In this document: positions 8,766 through 16,047 of the stretch, piece after piece
Position numbering within the stretch: the stretch's first letter is position 1
Layout: each line of letters begins with the position of its first letter
Virus record (IMG/VR): IMGVR_UViG_3300007735_000786
Location: 1 to 64,000 of that record
DNA: 64,000 bases
From: a virus
Direction: 5' to 3' (one strand)
The notes under the pieces: model-generated
The model's database searches: none
Seen by the model: the letters and a program-made list of their open reading frames with translations, nothing else
Told to the model about the DNA's origin: nothing
Made by a program: the position numbers and the translations under genes

Positions 8766-8792
8766 GGGTCAGCATTTATGCTGGCCCTTTTT
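8766..8792 (+). terminator. Intrinsic terminator
   Basis: GGGTCAGCA (8766-8774) pairs with TGCTGGCCC (8779-8787) around TTTA and is followed by TTTTT. This is a standard rho-independent terminator closing the transcript that covers the SSB and 7708 genes. Confidence 0.85.
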
Positions 8793-8806
8793 CACATGTA
8801 TTTACA

Positions 8807-9187
8807 ATGACCCAACAATTTTCTCAATCACAACTCAATCACATGAAAGAACTAAGGGAATCAGGTAGTAGTCAACGTGTTGTTGCATCAATGTACAATT
8901 GTCATCGAAAGACAATTTACTATTGGGAGTCACGTGCTTTTGTACTAACTAACAATTCAATAATGTTCCAGGCTCAAGGACGTTATCGTTCCAACTCAAA
9001 GTACTTTGTTAAGCAAGAGGAGCTTAACAGAATGAAAAAGTTAAGAGAGCAAGGTTTGTCCCAAGAAACGGTGGCTGGTTTGCTAGGACGTTCAAGAGTT
9101 ACAGTTCGTCATTGGGAACGTCGTTCATTCCTTTTGGATGATAAGCTTCCTGCATCAGGTCCAGTGCATCCTTCACTAGTCCCTTGA
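8807..9187 (+). CDS. Tandem helix-turn-helix protein
   Basis: 126 residues with two copies of one motif: LNHMKELRESGSSQRVVAS...TIYYWESRAF and LNRMKKLREQGLSQETVAGL...TVRHWERRSF, each a homeodomain-like helix-turn-helix as in Hin or IS-element transposase N-termini. It probably binds DNA as a regulator; no catalytic domain is present. Its 3' end overlaps the minus-strand gene at 9099-9329 by 89 bases. Confidence 0.65.
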   Translation: MTQQFSQSQLNHMKELRESGSSQRVVASMYNCHRKTIYYWESRAFVLTNNSIMFQAQGRYRSNSKYFVKQEELNRMKKLREQGLSQETVAGLLGRSRVTVRHWERRSFLLDDKLPASGPVHPSLVP

Positions 9188-9329
9188 TCACCACTTGTCT
9201 TGTTGTTGCAATCTTGGTAAGTAACACTGCCATCTCTCGTAACTCAGCGATAGATGAGCAGTCGTTAATTTGTCGAGTCATCTTCTCTTGCCAGAACATA
9301 TCTTCTGGCGACAGTATGAATTGCAACAT
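9099..9329 (-). CDS. Small helical cyanophage-type protein, antisense
   Basis: 76 residues with a repeated-looking helical core (SIAELREMAVLLTKIATTRQ). Proteins of this look are common near the early genes of cyanophages, with no known role. It is the only minus-strand gene in the first 13 kb and its end overlaps the helix-turn-helix gene, so its transcript would be antisense to that mRNA. The plus-strand open frame over the same DNA (9184-9396) looks like a shadow. Confidence 0.5.
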   Translation of the reverse strand: MLQFILSPEDMFWQEKMTRQINDCSSIAELREMAVLLTKIATTRQVVIKGLVKDALDLMQEAYHPKGMNDVPNDEL

Positions 9330-9373
9330 TAGCCACTACTCAATTACTAATCCTCATTGTAACCTCTCGAACC

Positions 9374-10354
9374 ATGACTACTACAGCAACACATGATGAA
9401 TTTAATTCGTCTTCTCAAGCAACACATACTGAACTTAATGCAGCACAAGCAACCATCTACACGCGCACAAATATATCGCGTGCGTTTCCAGACTTCGATG
9501 ACTCTGGCGTGGTTGGTATTTATCTGCGAGGTGACTCTTGTCTTGTTGTGTATCGCGATGGTACTGAACGTTTGTATCCAAGGGAGGCAATCAAAGCAAC
9601 CTTTACTTCCTATACGCACAGACTCAAGGACTTCTTCTCATACCTTGGACCTAATTACAGGGGACCAAGTATCTGGCACGATAACTCTTACATCTTATTC
9701 AAAGGCTGGAACTACAGTCACACACTTGGACACTTAAATGACAATGCAAAACTACAAGGCCAATGGGCAGATAAGTTCATTCGTCTTACTGATCCAACAA
9801 AACTTAAAGCGTTGCTTCAGTCAGAGCACACAGACCTTGGGCATCTGGTTGCACCGGACGGGTTGCGGCTTCCAGATCGGCTCCCTGATTTGGACTCTGA
9901 GTTGGAGACAGTGCAAGAAGAACGGCCCATGTTTGGCGAACCTCACTGCTCATGTGGGTCCTTTCAACGTCAGCTCAACAACCTACCTTTGTTCCAACAA
10001 GAGATCGAAGGATTCAAACAACATTGCATCCATCTAACTTGGATTGCTAAATACAGAAGCCTGCTATCCAAACGCACTGAGGCACGTGATGCGTGTCCTG
10101 CTGGTGTCCCACACACTTGTGTTGCTTGGTGGTACCAGCCTCCTATGGATCACGCCAGTGATGGTCGTTTCCTTTTACTGCACACTAAGTCTGGAGTGCA
10201 AGCGCCCCTTAGCCATTGGCGTACCTACAAACCTAAGGAATCATTTACTCAGCGTCATGCTTGGGATCTATTCTTTAGTATGCTTGATGCAGGCTATGTA
10301 CCATTCCCTGGTACCTCACTACCTCAACTAAGAACGGCTTTCAAACATGACTAA
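9374..10354 (+). CDS. Protein with SWIM-like zinc finger
   Basis: 326 residues. Around residue 195-230 there is CSC, then 20-odd residues, then CIH, the C-x-C...C-x-H pattern of SWIM zinc fingers, which bind DNA or proteins. The N-terminal half (GIYLRGDSCLVVYRDGTERL) looks like a KTSC-style beta domain. No enzyme domain recognised. It overlaps the next gene by 8 bases. Confidence 0.5.
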   Translation: MTTTATHDEFNSSSQATHTELNAAQATIYTRTNISRAFPDFDDSGVVGIYLRGDSCLVVYRDGTERLYPREAIKATFTSYTHRLKDFFSYLGPNYRGPSIWHDNSYILFKGWNYSHTLGHLNDNAKLQGQWADKFIRLTDPTKLKALLQSEHTDLGHLVAPDGLRLPDRLPDLDSELETVQEERPMFGEPHCSCGSFQRQLNNLPLFQQEIEGFKQHCIHLTWIAKYRSLLSKRTEARDACPAGVPHTCVAWWYQPPMDHASDGRFLLLHTKSGVQAPLSHWRTYKPKESFTQRHAWDLFFSMLDAGYVPFPGTSLPQLRTAFKHD

Positions 10355-10541
10355 TCCAAATGCATGGCTTACCAAACTAGCCATTAAAGTTACAGAAGAT
10401 AACGATAGTCCCTGTCTAATTCAAATTGACTGGGACGAAACTGATCCAGAGCTTGACTACTGGAGTAACCTAGACCAAGAGGGTAAAGAAACCCTTATCC
10501 ACAACCTCCTCAACCCTGACGGTATTCACCATGACCATTGA
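10347..10541 (+). CDS. Small acidic hypothetical protein
   Basis: 64 residues, strongly acidic (many Asp and Glu around residues 15-45). It overlaps both neighbours by 8 and 11 bases, which implies a translationally coupled set. No motif recognised. Confidence 0.45.
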   Translation: MTNPNAWLTKLAIKVTEDNDSPCLIQIDWDETDPELDYWSNLDQEGKETLIHNLLNPDGIHHDH

Positions 10542-10932
10542 TGCATACGGACTTCCATTTGAACAGTACGAAGATTTCTTTTCAAGTAATGCAACTAATC
10601 TAGTTGAACTATATATTTCAACACATAAGTATTTTGTAGACATAGTACAAGAAGCATATGGAGAAACTGCTTCCTGTGTTCTAGTGGATTCTCCTGTTTT
10701 CTTGGAATTATTTAATGGACTTATTTATGCAACAAATGATGAGTGTCATCGTTACCAAAAGAGAAACAATCCTGAAGCTATGGAAGACGTTAGGTTAAGT
10801 GGTAATTTATTTGGTGATGATGACCTTCTTAAACAAATAAAAGAAGTTAATAAAAAGTTAAATGATTTGCTTGCAGTTTTTATTGCAATACAAAAGGTAC
10901 CTACTGGTATCACAGGAGACACAGAGGAGTAA
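10531..10932 (+). CDS. Hypothetical protein
   Basis: 133 residues, helical, acidic, ending in a Lys/Asn/Leu-rich helix. No recognised domain. Last gene of a three-gene overlapping set. Confidence 0.5.
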   Translation: MTIDAYGLPFEQYEDFFSSNATNLVELYISTHKYFVDIVQEAYGETASCVLVDSPVFLELFNGLIYATNDECHRYQKRNNPEAMEDVRLSGNLFGDDDLLKQIKEVNKKLNDLLAVFIAIQKVPTGITGDTEE

Positions 10933-10960
10933 GTAGACTCCTGTTGTTCGTGTGAGGAAC

Positions 10961-10982
10961 CGTCCTGGTGATGACGTAAAAA
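10961..10982 (+). promoter_or_regulatory. Leader hairpin element, copy 4
   Basis: CGTC (10961-10964) pairs with GACG (10973-10976) across 8 bases and is followed by TAAAAA instead of TTAAAC, 35 bases before the ATG at 11011. Its presence marks a gene start that would otherwise be missed because the product is only 37 residues long. Confidence 0.5.
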
Positions 10983-11010
10983 GCACCACCAAACCTACCT
11001 ATTCAATCTA

Positions 11011-11124
11011 ATGTTTGAAACTATTCTTGCTTACGTTCTTCCCTTTGCCAAAGATTTACTTTGGACAGCATGCGCAGCTATGCTGGCCTTAGTACTCACC
11101 AAAATCAAATCTCAATTCATCTGA
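11011..11124 (+). CDS. 37-residue membrane peptide
   Basis: The peptide has one hydrophobic span (about residues 4-30, with LLWTACAAMLALVL) and a short basic end. It lies at the fixed distance from a leader hairpin and stops 3 bases before the Gp157-like gene, so the two are probably co-translated. A small inner-membrane protein; function unknown. Confidence 0.5.
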   Translation: MFETILAYVLPFAKDLLWTACAAMLALVLTKIKSQFI

Positions 11125-11127
11125 ACC

Positions 11128-11841
11128 ATGGCTCAAATTACTAGCACCAAACTCAAAGAACTTTCTGTTATCAAACTCTATGAACACTATGCTGCCCTTG
11201 AGAAGTCTCTTCCTTTACTCACTCCTGAGTCCCAAGACCTGGCAAAAGCTGAACTGGAATCTTGTATTGACTTACGCTCAGAGAAAGTTGATCGTATCTA
11301 TTATGCAATGGCCGCGCATGAAGATGCGTTGGAACGTATCAAGAAAGAAGGTGACTTAGTTGCAACAGCTAAGCTTCACCACACGTCACAACTTAAATCT
11401 CTTAAAGGTTTGTTAAGTTACTTACGTCGGGTCCTACCATTAGATACGAATAAGATTACTGGTCGCAACTATCAATTCACCCTAATTAAAAAGAAGGAGC
11501 TTACTGTTGAAATCAACTCGGACCCGGAGCTTTGGGACACTGAAGAAAAGTCAACCTATTGTATGGAAGAAGAAACAACCACAACCAAAAGAGTTGTGCT
11601 ACGTTCATTCTCAGGAGAAGTTCTATCCGATAGAACAGAACCTAAAACAACCACTAAAGTCCTCCCTAATCTCGATGTCATACGCTACGCCTATCAAAAC
11701 GGACAACAACTCCCGACCGGTGTCAAAGTTGTCCAAGACTATAGTGTCAGATCCAAACGAATCTTTAATGAGCCAAAAGTGGACTTGGTTGCATCCGAGT
11801 ATCCAAGAGAGCTTTTACCTGAAGATACCAGCGCCGACTGA
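11128..11841 (+). CDS. Siphovirus Gp157-like protein
   Basis: 237 residues. A long helical N-terminal half (1-110) is followed by a YQFTLIKKKELTVEI strand and a LPNLDVIRYAYQNGQQLPTGVKVVQ block, the order seen in the Gp157 family of siphoviruses and temperate phages. Gp157 has been linked to phage resistance in Streptococcus thermophilus phage work, but its biochemical role is unclear; it often lies beside recombination or SSB genes, as here. The C-terminal 24 codons overlap the next gene. Confidence 0.6.
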   Translation: MAQITSTKLKELSVIKLYEHYAALEKSLPLLTPESQDLAKAELESCIDLRSEKVDRIYYAMAAHEDALERIKKEGDLVATAKLHHTSQLKSLKGLLSYLRRVLPLDTNKITGRNYQFTLIKKKELTVEINSDPELWDTEEKSTYCMEEETTTTKRVVLRSFSGEVLSDRTEPKTTTKVLPNLDVIRYAYQNGQQLPTGVKVVQDYSVRSKRIFNEPKVDLVASEYPRELLPEDTSAD

Positions 11842-12100
11842 TGTAGATGATGCTCGCATTAAGATGAGTTGTCATGACCATGCTCTTAAAGACTTTGATC
11901 TCCAGCTGGAGATGAATGACTTACAAACGGGTATGTTAAAAGATGGAGATGAGATTATACCGTACCATGGGGATGAGCATGATGACCTGGAAGCAAAAAG
12001 ATTAAAACTTCTTTTTGGTAAACGGTTTCATCAGAATGCTAGTAATGCTTATTGGTATTGGTTGCAAAAAGAAAAACCATGTAGTAATAAAGTAAATTGA
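11768..12100 (+). CDS. Hypothetical protein overlapping the Gp157-like gene
   Basis: 110 residues from the ATG at 11768, with an acidic His-rich middle and a KLLFGKRFHQNASNAYWYWL end. The open frame extends back to 11507, but that part lies inside the Gp157-like gene and reads like a shadow. The 74-base overlap is longer than elsewhere in the window. Function unknown. Confidence 0.5.
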   Translation: MSQKWTWLHPSIQESFYLKIPAPTDVDDARIKMSCHDHALKDFDLQLEMNDLQTGMLKDGDEIIPYHGDEHDDLEAKRLKLLFGKRFHQNASNAYWYWLQKEKPCSNKVN

Positions 12101-12129
12101 ACTACAATTAAAGAAAGATAAGGAGTCTC

Positions 12130-12393
12130 ATGGACGTAGATCCCACATTAGTTAATCTTATATCTGGGTTTACATCAGAAGGGACTCCTCTTTCTGCTAC
12201 CATTGGTTCAAAGATTGAACATGCTGTCGTTATCTTAACGGCAGCAATGTTAGCTAATGAAAACTTAGCTGCTTCTATGGATGCACCTGAGATGGTAGAT
12301 GCAGCAATTAACTATTACCACATCATTCAAGAACGTCTTGGTTACTACCAACAAAATCAAAGTCAGTCATTGGAACGGCTACTAAATAACTAA
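12130..12393 (+). CDS. Hypothetical helical protein
   Basis: 87 residues, helical and Ala-rich. It has one of the best ribosome-binding sites in the block: AAGGAG, 6 bases before the ATG. It shares its stop with the start of the next gene (TAATG). No family recognised. Confidence 0.55.
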   Translation: MDVDPTLVNLISGFTSEGTPLSATIGSKIEHAVVILTAAMLANENLAASMDAPEMVDAAINYYHIIQERLGYYQQNQSQSLERLLNN

Positions 12394-12587
12394 TGGAACT
12401 TGCAGGTAAGTATTCAGCATTGGCATCTGAAGCTTTTAATTCAGGAGCTGGTAACCCACGTAAAGGATTCATAGAAGGACAGAAGGGTCTTTCCTTGGGA
12501 AGGTATGCAGGTAACGCAGCTCTTATGGATGCACACCCACAAGTTGCTTTTGGTTCTCAAAGTTTAGGTTTTAGTCCAGCTTCTTAA
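12393..12587 (+). CDS. Small Gly/Ala-rich hypothetical protein
   Basis: 64 residues, rich in Gly, Ala and Ser, with no hydrophobic span. It is coupled to the gene before it through TAATG. Function unknown; the composition would suit a small structural or flexible protein. Confidence 0.45.
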   Translation: MELAGKYSALASEAFNSGAGNPRKGFIEGQKGLSLGRYAGNAALMDAHPQVAFGSQSLGFSPAS

Positions 12588-12630
12588 ATTCAATTTTTCT
12601 GCTAACCTAGACTAACGTTTACTTCGATTG

Positions 12631-12822
12631 ATGGAACCCGATCCAAAGCTAAAGCTCACCGTGTCACTATCGGTGGATGTCGAACTCATCTATAAACCTT
12701 TTGCAGGTAAAACTCCTGACGAAGTCGTGGAGTTTTTACAAGATGAGCTTCACACTTTACTTTTTGAAATAGATGAAGTTGTTGGTGTCTCTTCTAATTG
12801 CACATCCTTTCATGAACACTGA
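12631..12822 (+). CDS. Small beta-rich hypothetical protein
   Basis: 63 residues that begin with alternating hydrophobic strands (KLKLTVSLSVDVELIY) followed by a helix. A TTG three bases upstream is an alternative start. Similar small proteins are common in cyanophages, role unknown. It overlaps the next gene by 11 bases. Confidence 0.45.
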   Translation: MEPDPKLKLTVSLSVDVELIYKPFAGKTPDEVVEFLQDELHTLLFEIDEVVGVSSNCTSFHEH

Positions 12823-13051
12823 TTATCTTTACGCCTGGGATGTTGTAGAACAACAGAAACGCGTGGACTTTATGGAGCGTATGTACCAGTGTTCTGGTAG
12901 AGCAGTTGCTGGACATCCCATGGAAGGACTGTATACTGGGTTATGGCAAGACTTTTGTATCCGTGAAGCTGGCCTTGCCATGCGTGAACGGTACTTTGAA
13001 ATGCTTGAAGCTATTCAACTTTACAATGACAACCTCCTCCAACCTGCCTAA
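12812..13051 (+). CDS. Hypothetical protein
   Basis: 79 residues, helical, with many aromatic residues and Met. The frame is open from 12773, but the ATG at 12812 gives the small overlap usual here. No motif recognised. Confidence 0.45.
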   Translation: MNTDYLYAWDVVEQQKRVDFMERMYQCSGRAVAGHPMEGLYTGLWQDFCIREAGLAMRERYFEMLEAIQLYNDNLLQPA

Positions 13052-13055
13052 CACA

Positions 13056-13430
13056 ATGTACACATCTGAAGAGTCTAAAGCTTGGTCCAACTGGTCCTCC
13101 AAAGAGTTAAAGGAACTTGTTAAGTCTTTCAAACAAAACATTGTAGCTGAATTAGATGAGCCTTTGGTGACTAAAGACTCTAGAGAAAAACTGCATGACA
13201 CTACTACGAGCACAGCACAATCTATTAAACATGCTGAATGTTTAAAAAGAACAAAAGAATACTTTGCAGATACTATCTGTGAAGCTATTGATGAACTAAC
13301 AGGAGAAGAAGTGTATCAAGCTTTTTATAAAGCGTGTAAAACATTAAGAGATATTACTAAAAAAGAATATGATAATGCTGATGCTTTATTTAAATGTTTA
13401 GATAGTGAGCCTGATGTCACTGTATTTTAA
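13056..13430 (+). CDS. Hypothetical helical protein
   Basis: 124 residues of charged helix, rich in Lys and Glu. The frame is open from 12906, and an ATG at 13026 is also possible; 13056 is just after the previous stop. The stop overlaps the next ATG (TAATG). Function unknown. Confidence 0.45.
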   Translation: MYTSEESKAWSNWSSKELKELVKSFKQNIVAELDEPLVTKDSREKLHDTTTSTAQSIKHAECLKRTKEYFADTICEAIDELTGEEVYQAFYKACKTLRDITKKEYDNADALFKCLDSEPDVTVF

Positions 13431-13669
13431 TGGGACGTACTAAAGAATTAAATTATCCTGTGTGGATCTGCCAGAATTGTGGTGAAGCTTATGGTGACTG
13501 GTATAAGAAAGGTAACTATATTGGTCCACCTAATTTTCTTTCTACTTTTCACAGGGGTACATGTGATATCTGTGGTACAACAGAAGCTATTGTCACTGAA
13601 CCACGGGACTATGGTCACCTTAGGCCTATGTGGAAAGAAGAATATGCAAGAAGTATAGAGTCGCAGTAG
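13430..13669 (+). CDS. Zinc-ribbon protein
   Basis: 79 residues with two CxxC pairs, CQNCG (residue 14 on) and CDICG (residue 45 on), which should hold one zinc ion. Small zinc-ribbon proteins of this kind are common in cyanophages; their targets are unknown. Last gene of the plus-strand early block, followed by a change of strand. Confidence 0.55.
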   Translation: MGRTKELNYPVWICQNCGEAYGDWYKKGNYIGPPNFLSTFHRGTCDICGTTEAIVTEPRDYGHLRPMWKEEYARSIESQ

Positions 13670-13681
13670 ATGCGATATTAC

Positions 13682-14017
13682 TTAGTTGGCGCCTACACTA
13701 AACAATACAGTAGCTGCCGTACCACCTGATTCTGATACAAAGACAGGCTGTACGTATTTAACTGGGTGGTTAGCAACATTGTAATGTGTTGTACCATTAG
13801 CTGTAATAGTTTGGTTGCTAATTATTTTTGAGTAATTTGTGCCATCAATAGAACCTTCTAATGCAACAACAACGTTAGTGTTGATGCTTGCAACAGTAGT
13901 AAACAAGGTATAGTTCCTTGTATTAATTTCTTCTCCTAATTGAACTGTAGTTGACACACCAGAAGCAGGTGCTGTCAACGTATCATATGTAACAAAAAAA
14001 GCTTCTGAAGAATCCAT
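13682..14017 (-). CDS. Probable small virion protein
   Basis: 111 residues, beta-rich, Thr/Asn/Val-rich. The VVVALEGSIDGTNYSKI segment looks like the small jelly-roll or head-decoration type proteins of phages. It is on the minus strand, converging on the early block and diverging from the Dps-like gene. The structural role is inferred from composition only. Confidence 0.45.
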   Translation of the reverse strand: MDSSEAFFVTYDTLTAPASGVSTTVQLGEEINTRNYTLFTTVASINTNVVVALEGSIDGTNYSKIISNQTITANGTTHYNVANHPVKYVQPVFVSESGGTAATVLFSVGAN

Positions 14018-14107
14018 GGCTATTGTTTTTTACTATTCTAAATTATGTATCCTATTAACGCCACTTAAGACACGTCACTGATAAAATAAAAGTACTGAAT
14101 AAAAACT
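14018..14107. promoter_or_regulatory. Divergent promoter region
   Basis: 90 AT-rich bases lie between the minus-strand virion-like gene and the plus-strand Dps-like gene, and must hold start signals for both. TAAAAT-like boxes are visible at about 14082-14090, but no clear -35/-10 pair can be called by eye. Confidence 0.3.
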
Positions 14108-14659
14108 ATGTATACCCCCGGTCCTCAAGCTGTACCACAGGTTCAAACCCCTCCTGTTCAAGAGGTAACGCAACCACAAGCTAAGATCAAAGCACCTAGT
14201 AAATCTAAGGGTGGGGATGTTGGTTCTTTTATTCAGCAGTTAATTTCATTAATGGCTTATGTGCACCAGCTTCAGGTGCAAAGTCACTTGATTCATCTGA
14301 ATATAGAAGGGTCAAATTTTTTTGGCGTACACAAGTTCCTGAAACATCAGTACGAAGCACACATCGAACAGTTTGATAAACTTGGGGAATTTATTCGCAG
14401 CATGGACTATCTGCTCCCTTCCTGCCACAACGGTTTGATGGAAGCAAGCCCAGAGTTCAAGCACTGCACCAGCTATAAAGCAACTGAGATGCTAGGTGTG
14501 TACTACAAAAATCTTGAGGAGTTGGGCATGAAGACTAAAAAACTAGAGCCTATTGCTGCCAAGGTAGGTGCCATTGATATCCAGAATTACATGGCTGAGC
14601 TGTGTGGGGAAGCGTTTAAAGCGGCATGGATGATTAAAGCTACTCTTCGAAACTCTTAA
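14108..14659 (+). CDS. Dps-like ferritin (DNA protection protein)
   Basis: 183 residues. After a Pro/Gln/Lys-rich tail of about 38 residues comes a four-helix ferritin-like body. H63, H75, D90 and E94 reproduce the exact spacing of the Dps ferroxidase ligands (12, 15 and 4 residues, as E. coli H51, H63, D78, E82), inside IEGSNFFGVHKF, which mirrors the family's VKGPNFF-LH motif. The family Asp four residues after the second His is Lys here. Dps proteins oxidise Fe(II) with peroxide and shield DNA. The basic Pro-rich tail could bind DNA. An active iron role is likely but unproven. Confidence 0.7.
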   Translation: MYTPGPQAVPQVQTPPVQEVTQPQAKIKAPSKSKGGDVGSFIQQLISLMAYVHQLQVQSHLIHLNIEGSNFFGVHKFLKHQYEAHIEQFDKLGEFIRSMDYLLPSCHNGLMEASPEFKHCTSYKATEMLGVYYKNLEELGMKTKKLEPIAAKVGAIDIQNYMAELCGEAFKAAWMIKATLRNS

Positions 14660-15095
14660 GATACTTAATAGCTGAGTAAAATAAACTTACATCATCATTA
14701 AGCATTCCTAAAGAAGTATTACATTTTATACACAATAACCCTCTTACTTTTCCTGTTTTGTGGCAATGATCTACGGATAAAGTTTGTTTACTTGAACATT
14801 TTTTGTTGCAGATTTTACATACTTCTTTTTGTTTTTCAAGCATTTTGTAATATTCTTTAGCTGATAACCCATAACGTTTTATCCATTTTTCTTGTTTTTC
14901 CTTTTGATTTAGACCATGCCAATGCTTTAAACTTGCTTTGCGATATATTTCAGGATTTTTTTTGCGATATTCATTTGTTATTTTTGTATGACAAAGCTTG
15001 CAACGTCTTGCTCGTCCATCTTTTACCCTTGATTCTTTGTAAAAATCTTCAAGTAGTTTTAGTTCATTGCAGACACCGCAAACTTTTTTTGACAT
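14640..15095 (-). CDS. Endonuclease VII-like HNH homing endonuclease
   Basis: 151 residues. CGVCNELKLLEDF and CKLCH form an N-terminal zinc site; then YGLSAKEYYKMLEKQKEVCKIC and LSVDHCHKTGKVRGLLCIKCN form the recombination endonuclease VII fold with its catalytic DHCH motif. Stand-alone copies in phages act as mobile homing endonucleases. It converges with the Dps-like gene, overlapping its last 20 bases. Confidence 0.85.
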   Translation of the reverse strand: MSKKVCGVCNELKLLEDFYKESRVKDGRARRCKLCHTKITNEYRKKNPEIYRKASLKHWHGLNQKEKQEKWIKRYGLSAKEYYKMLEKQKEVCKICNKKCSSKQTLSVDHCHKTGKVRGLLCIKCNTSLGMLNDDVSLFYSAIKYLKSFEE

Positions 15096-15124
15096 TACGA
15101 AAAATTTTAACTACGAATATTTTA

Positions 15125-15370
15125 TCATTGCCAGTGCTCAAGCCTATGACAGTTAGCACATAAAGGAATACATTTATCAATTTCTTTTTGGATGCGCTGC
15201 CAGGCGTATCCTCCATGTAAAAGAGCTGATACTTTGTTATCCTTTTCTTTTTCGTGATGAAAATCTAACAATCGATAATCATCTGTTCCACAGCGCCTGC
15301 AACACAACGTCTTTTTGTACTCCAGCATTTTTTCTTTATTTTTTTGAAGTGTGCTTTTGGTGGATGGCAC
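15125..15370 (-). CDS. HNH endonuclease
   Basis: 81 residues. CRRCG, LLDFHHEKE and CIPLCANCHRLEH form a compact HNH site with two CxxC pairs. Next to a second endonuclease of another type, so this spot looks like a hot spot for homing genes. Both are AT-rich compared with their neighbours. Catalytic residues look intact. Confidence 0.8.
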   Translation of the reverse strand: MPSTKSTLQKNKEKMLEYKKTLCCRRCGTDDYRLLDFHHEKEKDNKVSALLHGGYAWQRIQKEIDKCIPLCANCHRLEHWQ

Positions 15371-15414
15371 AAACTTCTTAAAACAAGTACACTGAGTATA
15401 GCTACTTTATTCAC

Positions 15415-15750
15415 ATGGAATCTGAAGACACCTACTTACTATTTCTGCGTATTGATCCAGGGGCAGATTATGGGAAGATTAAACTTGGACAATTAGAGTT
15501 AACTTGGTTTAATCCAGATGGGTGTGATGATGGATCCTTTTATTTGGGTTGGGGTAAATACTGGGAATTACGGATGGCATACTATAGATCATATGATATG
15601 TTTACTGGTAAGTTTGATAATGACTACAACTTTCCTGACTGGGAAATTATCTGTTACCAACCAGAGTTAGGTAGTTGGAAGCGTAGCGTCAATATTACAG
15701 GACGCGTAATGGATGCTATTAATTGCGTTAAGCGATTGTTTGGTAAATAA
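15415..15750 (+). CDS. Hypothetical protein
   Basis: 111 residues, rich in Trp, Tyr and Asp, apparently beta-rich with a short amphipathic helix at the end (MDAINCVKRLFGK). No family recognised. It is divergent from the HNH gene and converges on the tRNA-like RNA just beyond its stop. Confidence 0.45.
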   Translation: MESEDTYLLFLRIDPGADYGKIKLGQLELTWFNPDGCDDGSFYLGWGKYWELRMAYYRSYDMFTGKFDNDYNFPDWEIICYQPELGSWKRSVNITGRVMDAINCVKRLFGK

Positions 15751-15751
15751 T

Positions 15752-15823
15752 CGACCGTGCATGGAATCGAACCAGCTATCCAACTCCCTTGTCGGGGTGT
15801 CCTTACCAATGGACTAACGGTCG
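15752..15823 (-). tRNA. tRNA-like RNA, possibly degenerate
   Basis: Read on the minus strand: a perfect 7-base-pair acceptor stem (CGACCGT with ACGGTCG), TA at positions 8-9, a D-arm GTCC-ATTGGTAA-GGAC, and the T-loop core GGTTCGATTCC. The anticodon arm does not fold into 5 pairs with a 7-base loop, U33 is missing, and the outer T-stem pairs are poor. GAC would be the best guess for an anticodon but is not secure. It could be a decayed tRNA, a tRNA mimic, or part of the longer structured transcript that starts near 16041. No CCA is encoded. Confidence 0.5.
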
Positions 15824-15839
15824 GTGCGCCCCCAGGTTT

Positions 15840-16041
15840 GTGCATCGTTGAGAGGCATAGGGGGTCAGCGAGCAGGAGACGATCAACTCCCCTGGCCTAC
15901 CAAAGTAGGACTTAGTACGCAAACCAAGTGTTAGAGGACTTGGCTGCACCCTACCGGCAGAGCAGTAGGGGTGGTAGATGGACCAGGTGTGTCGCCTTCT
16001 GAGCTATGTGCTCAACGCGCACAGTGACCTGGCCTCTATCA
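15840..16041 (-). ncRNA. Structured non-coding RNA region
   Basis: About 200 bases without a gene but full of stems: CCTAC/GTAGG (15896-15900 with 15905-15909), CCAAGT/ACTTGG (15924-15929 with 15938-15943), CACCCTAC/GTAGGGGTG (15947-15954 with 15965-15973, one bulge), CCAGGT/ACCTGG (15983-15988 with 16027-16032) enclosing TGAGC/GCTCA (16000-16004 with 16010-16014). A good promoter on the minus strand sits just before it, so the minus strand is taken as the RNA, running on into the tRNA-like part. No known RNA family is recognised. It could also be a decayed tRNA cluster. Confidence 0.5.
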
Positions 16042-16047
16042 ATTAAT

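Noticed and set aside
9184-9396. 70-codon plus-strand frame
   Set aside because: It opposes the better supported minus-strand gene at 9099-9329 and has no ribosome-binding site.
11507-11767. Long N-terminal extension of the 11768 gene
   Set aside because: It is fully inside the Gp157-like gene and looks like a shadow; the later ATG starts a sensible protein.
15840-16041. tmRNA or group I intron
   Set aside because: No tag-like frame, no tmRNA 5' end, and the tRNA-like part is not split, so neither family can be claimed.
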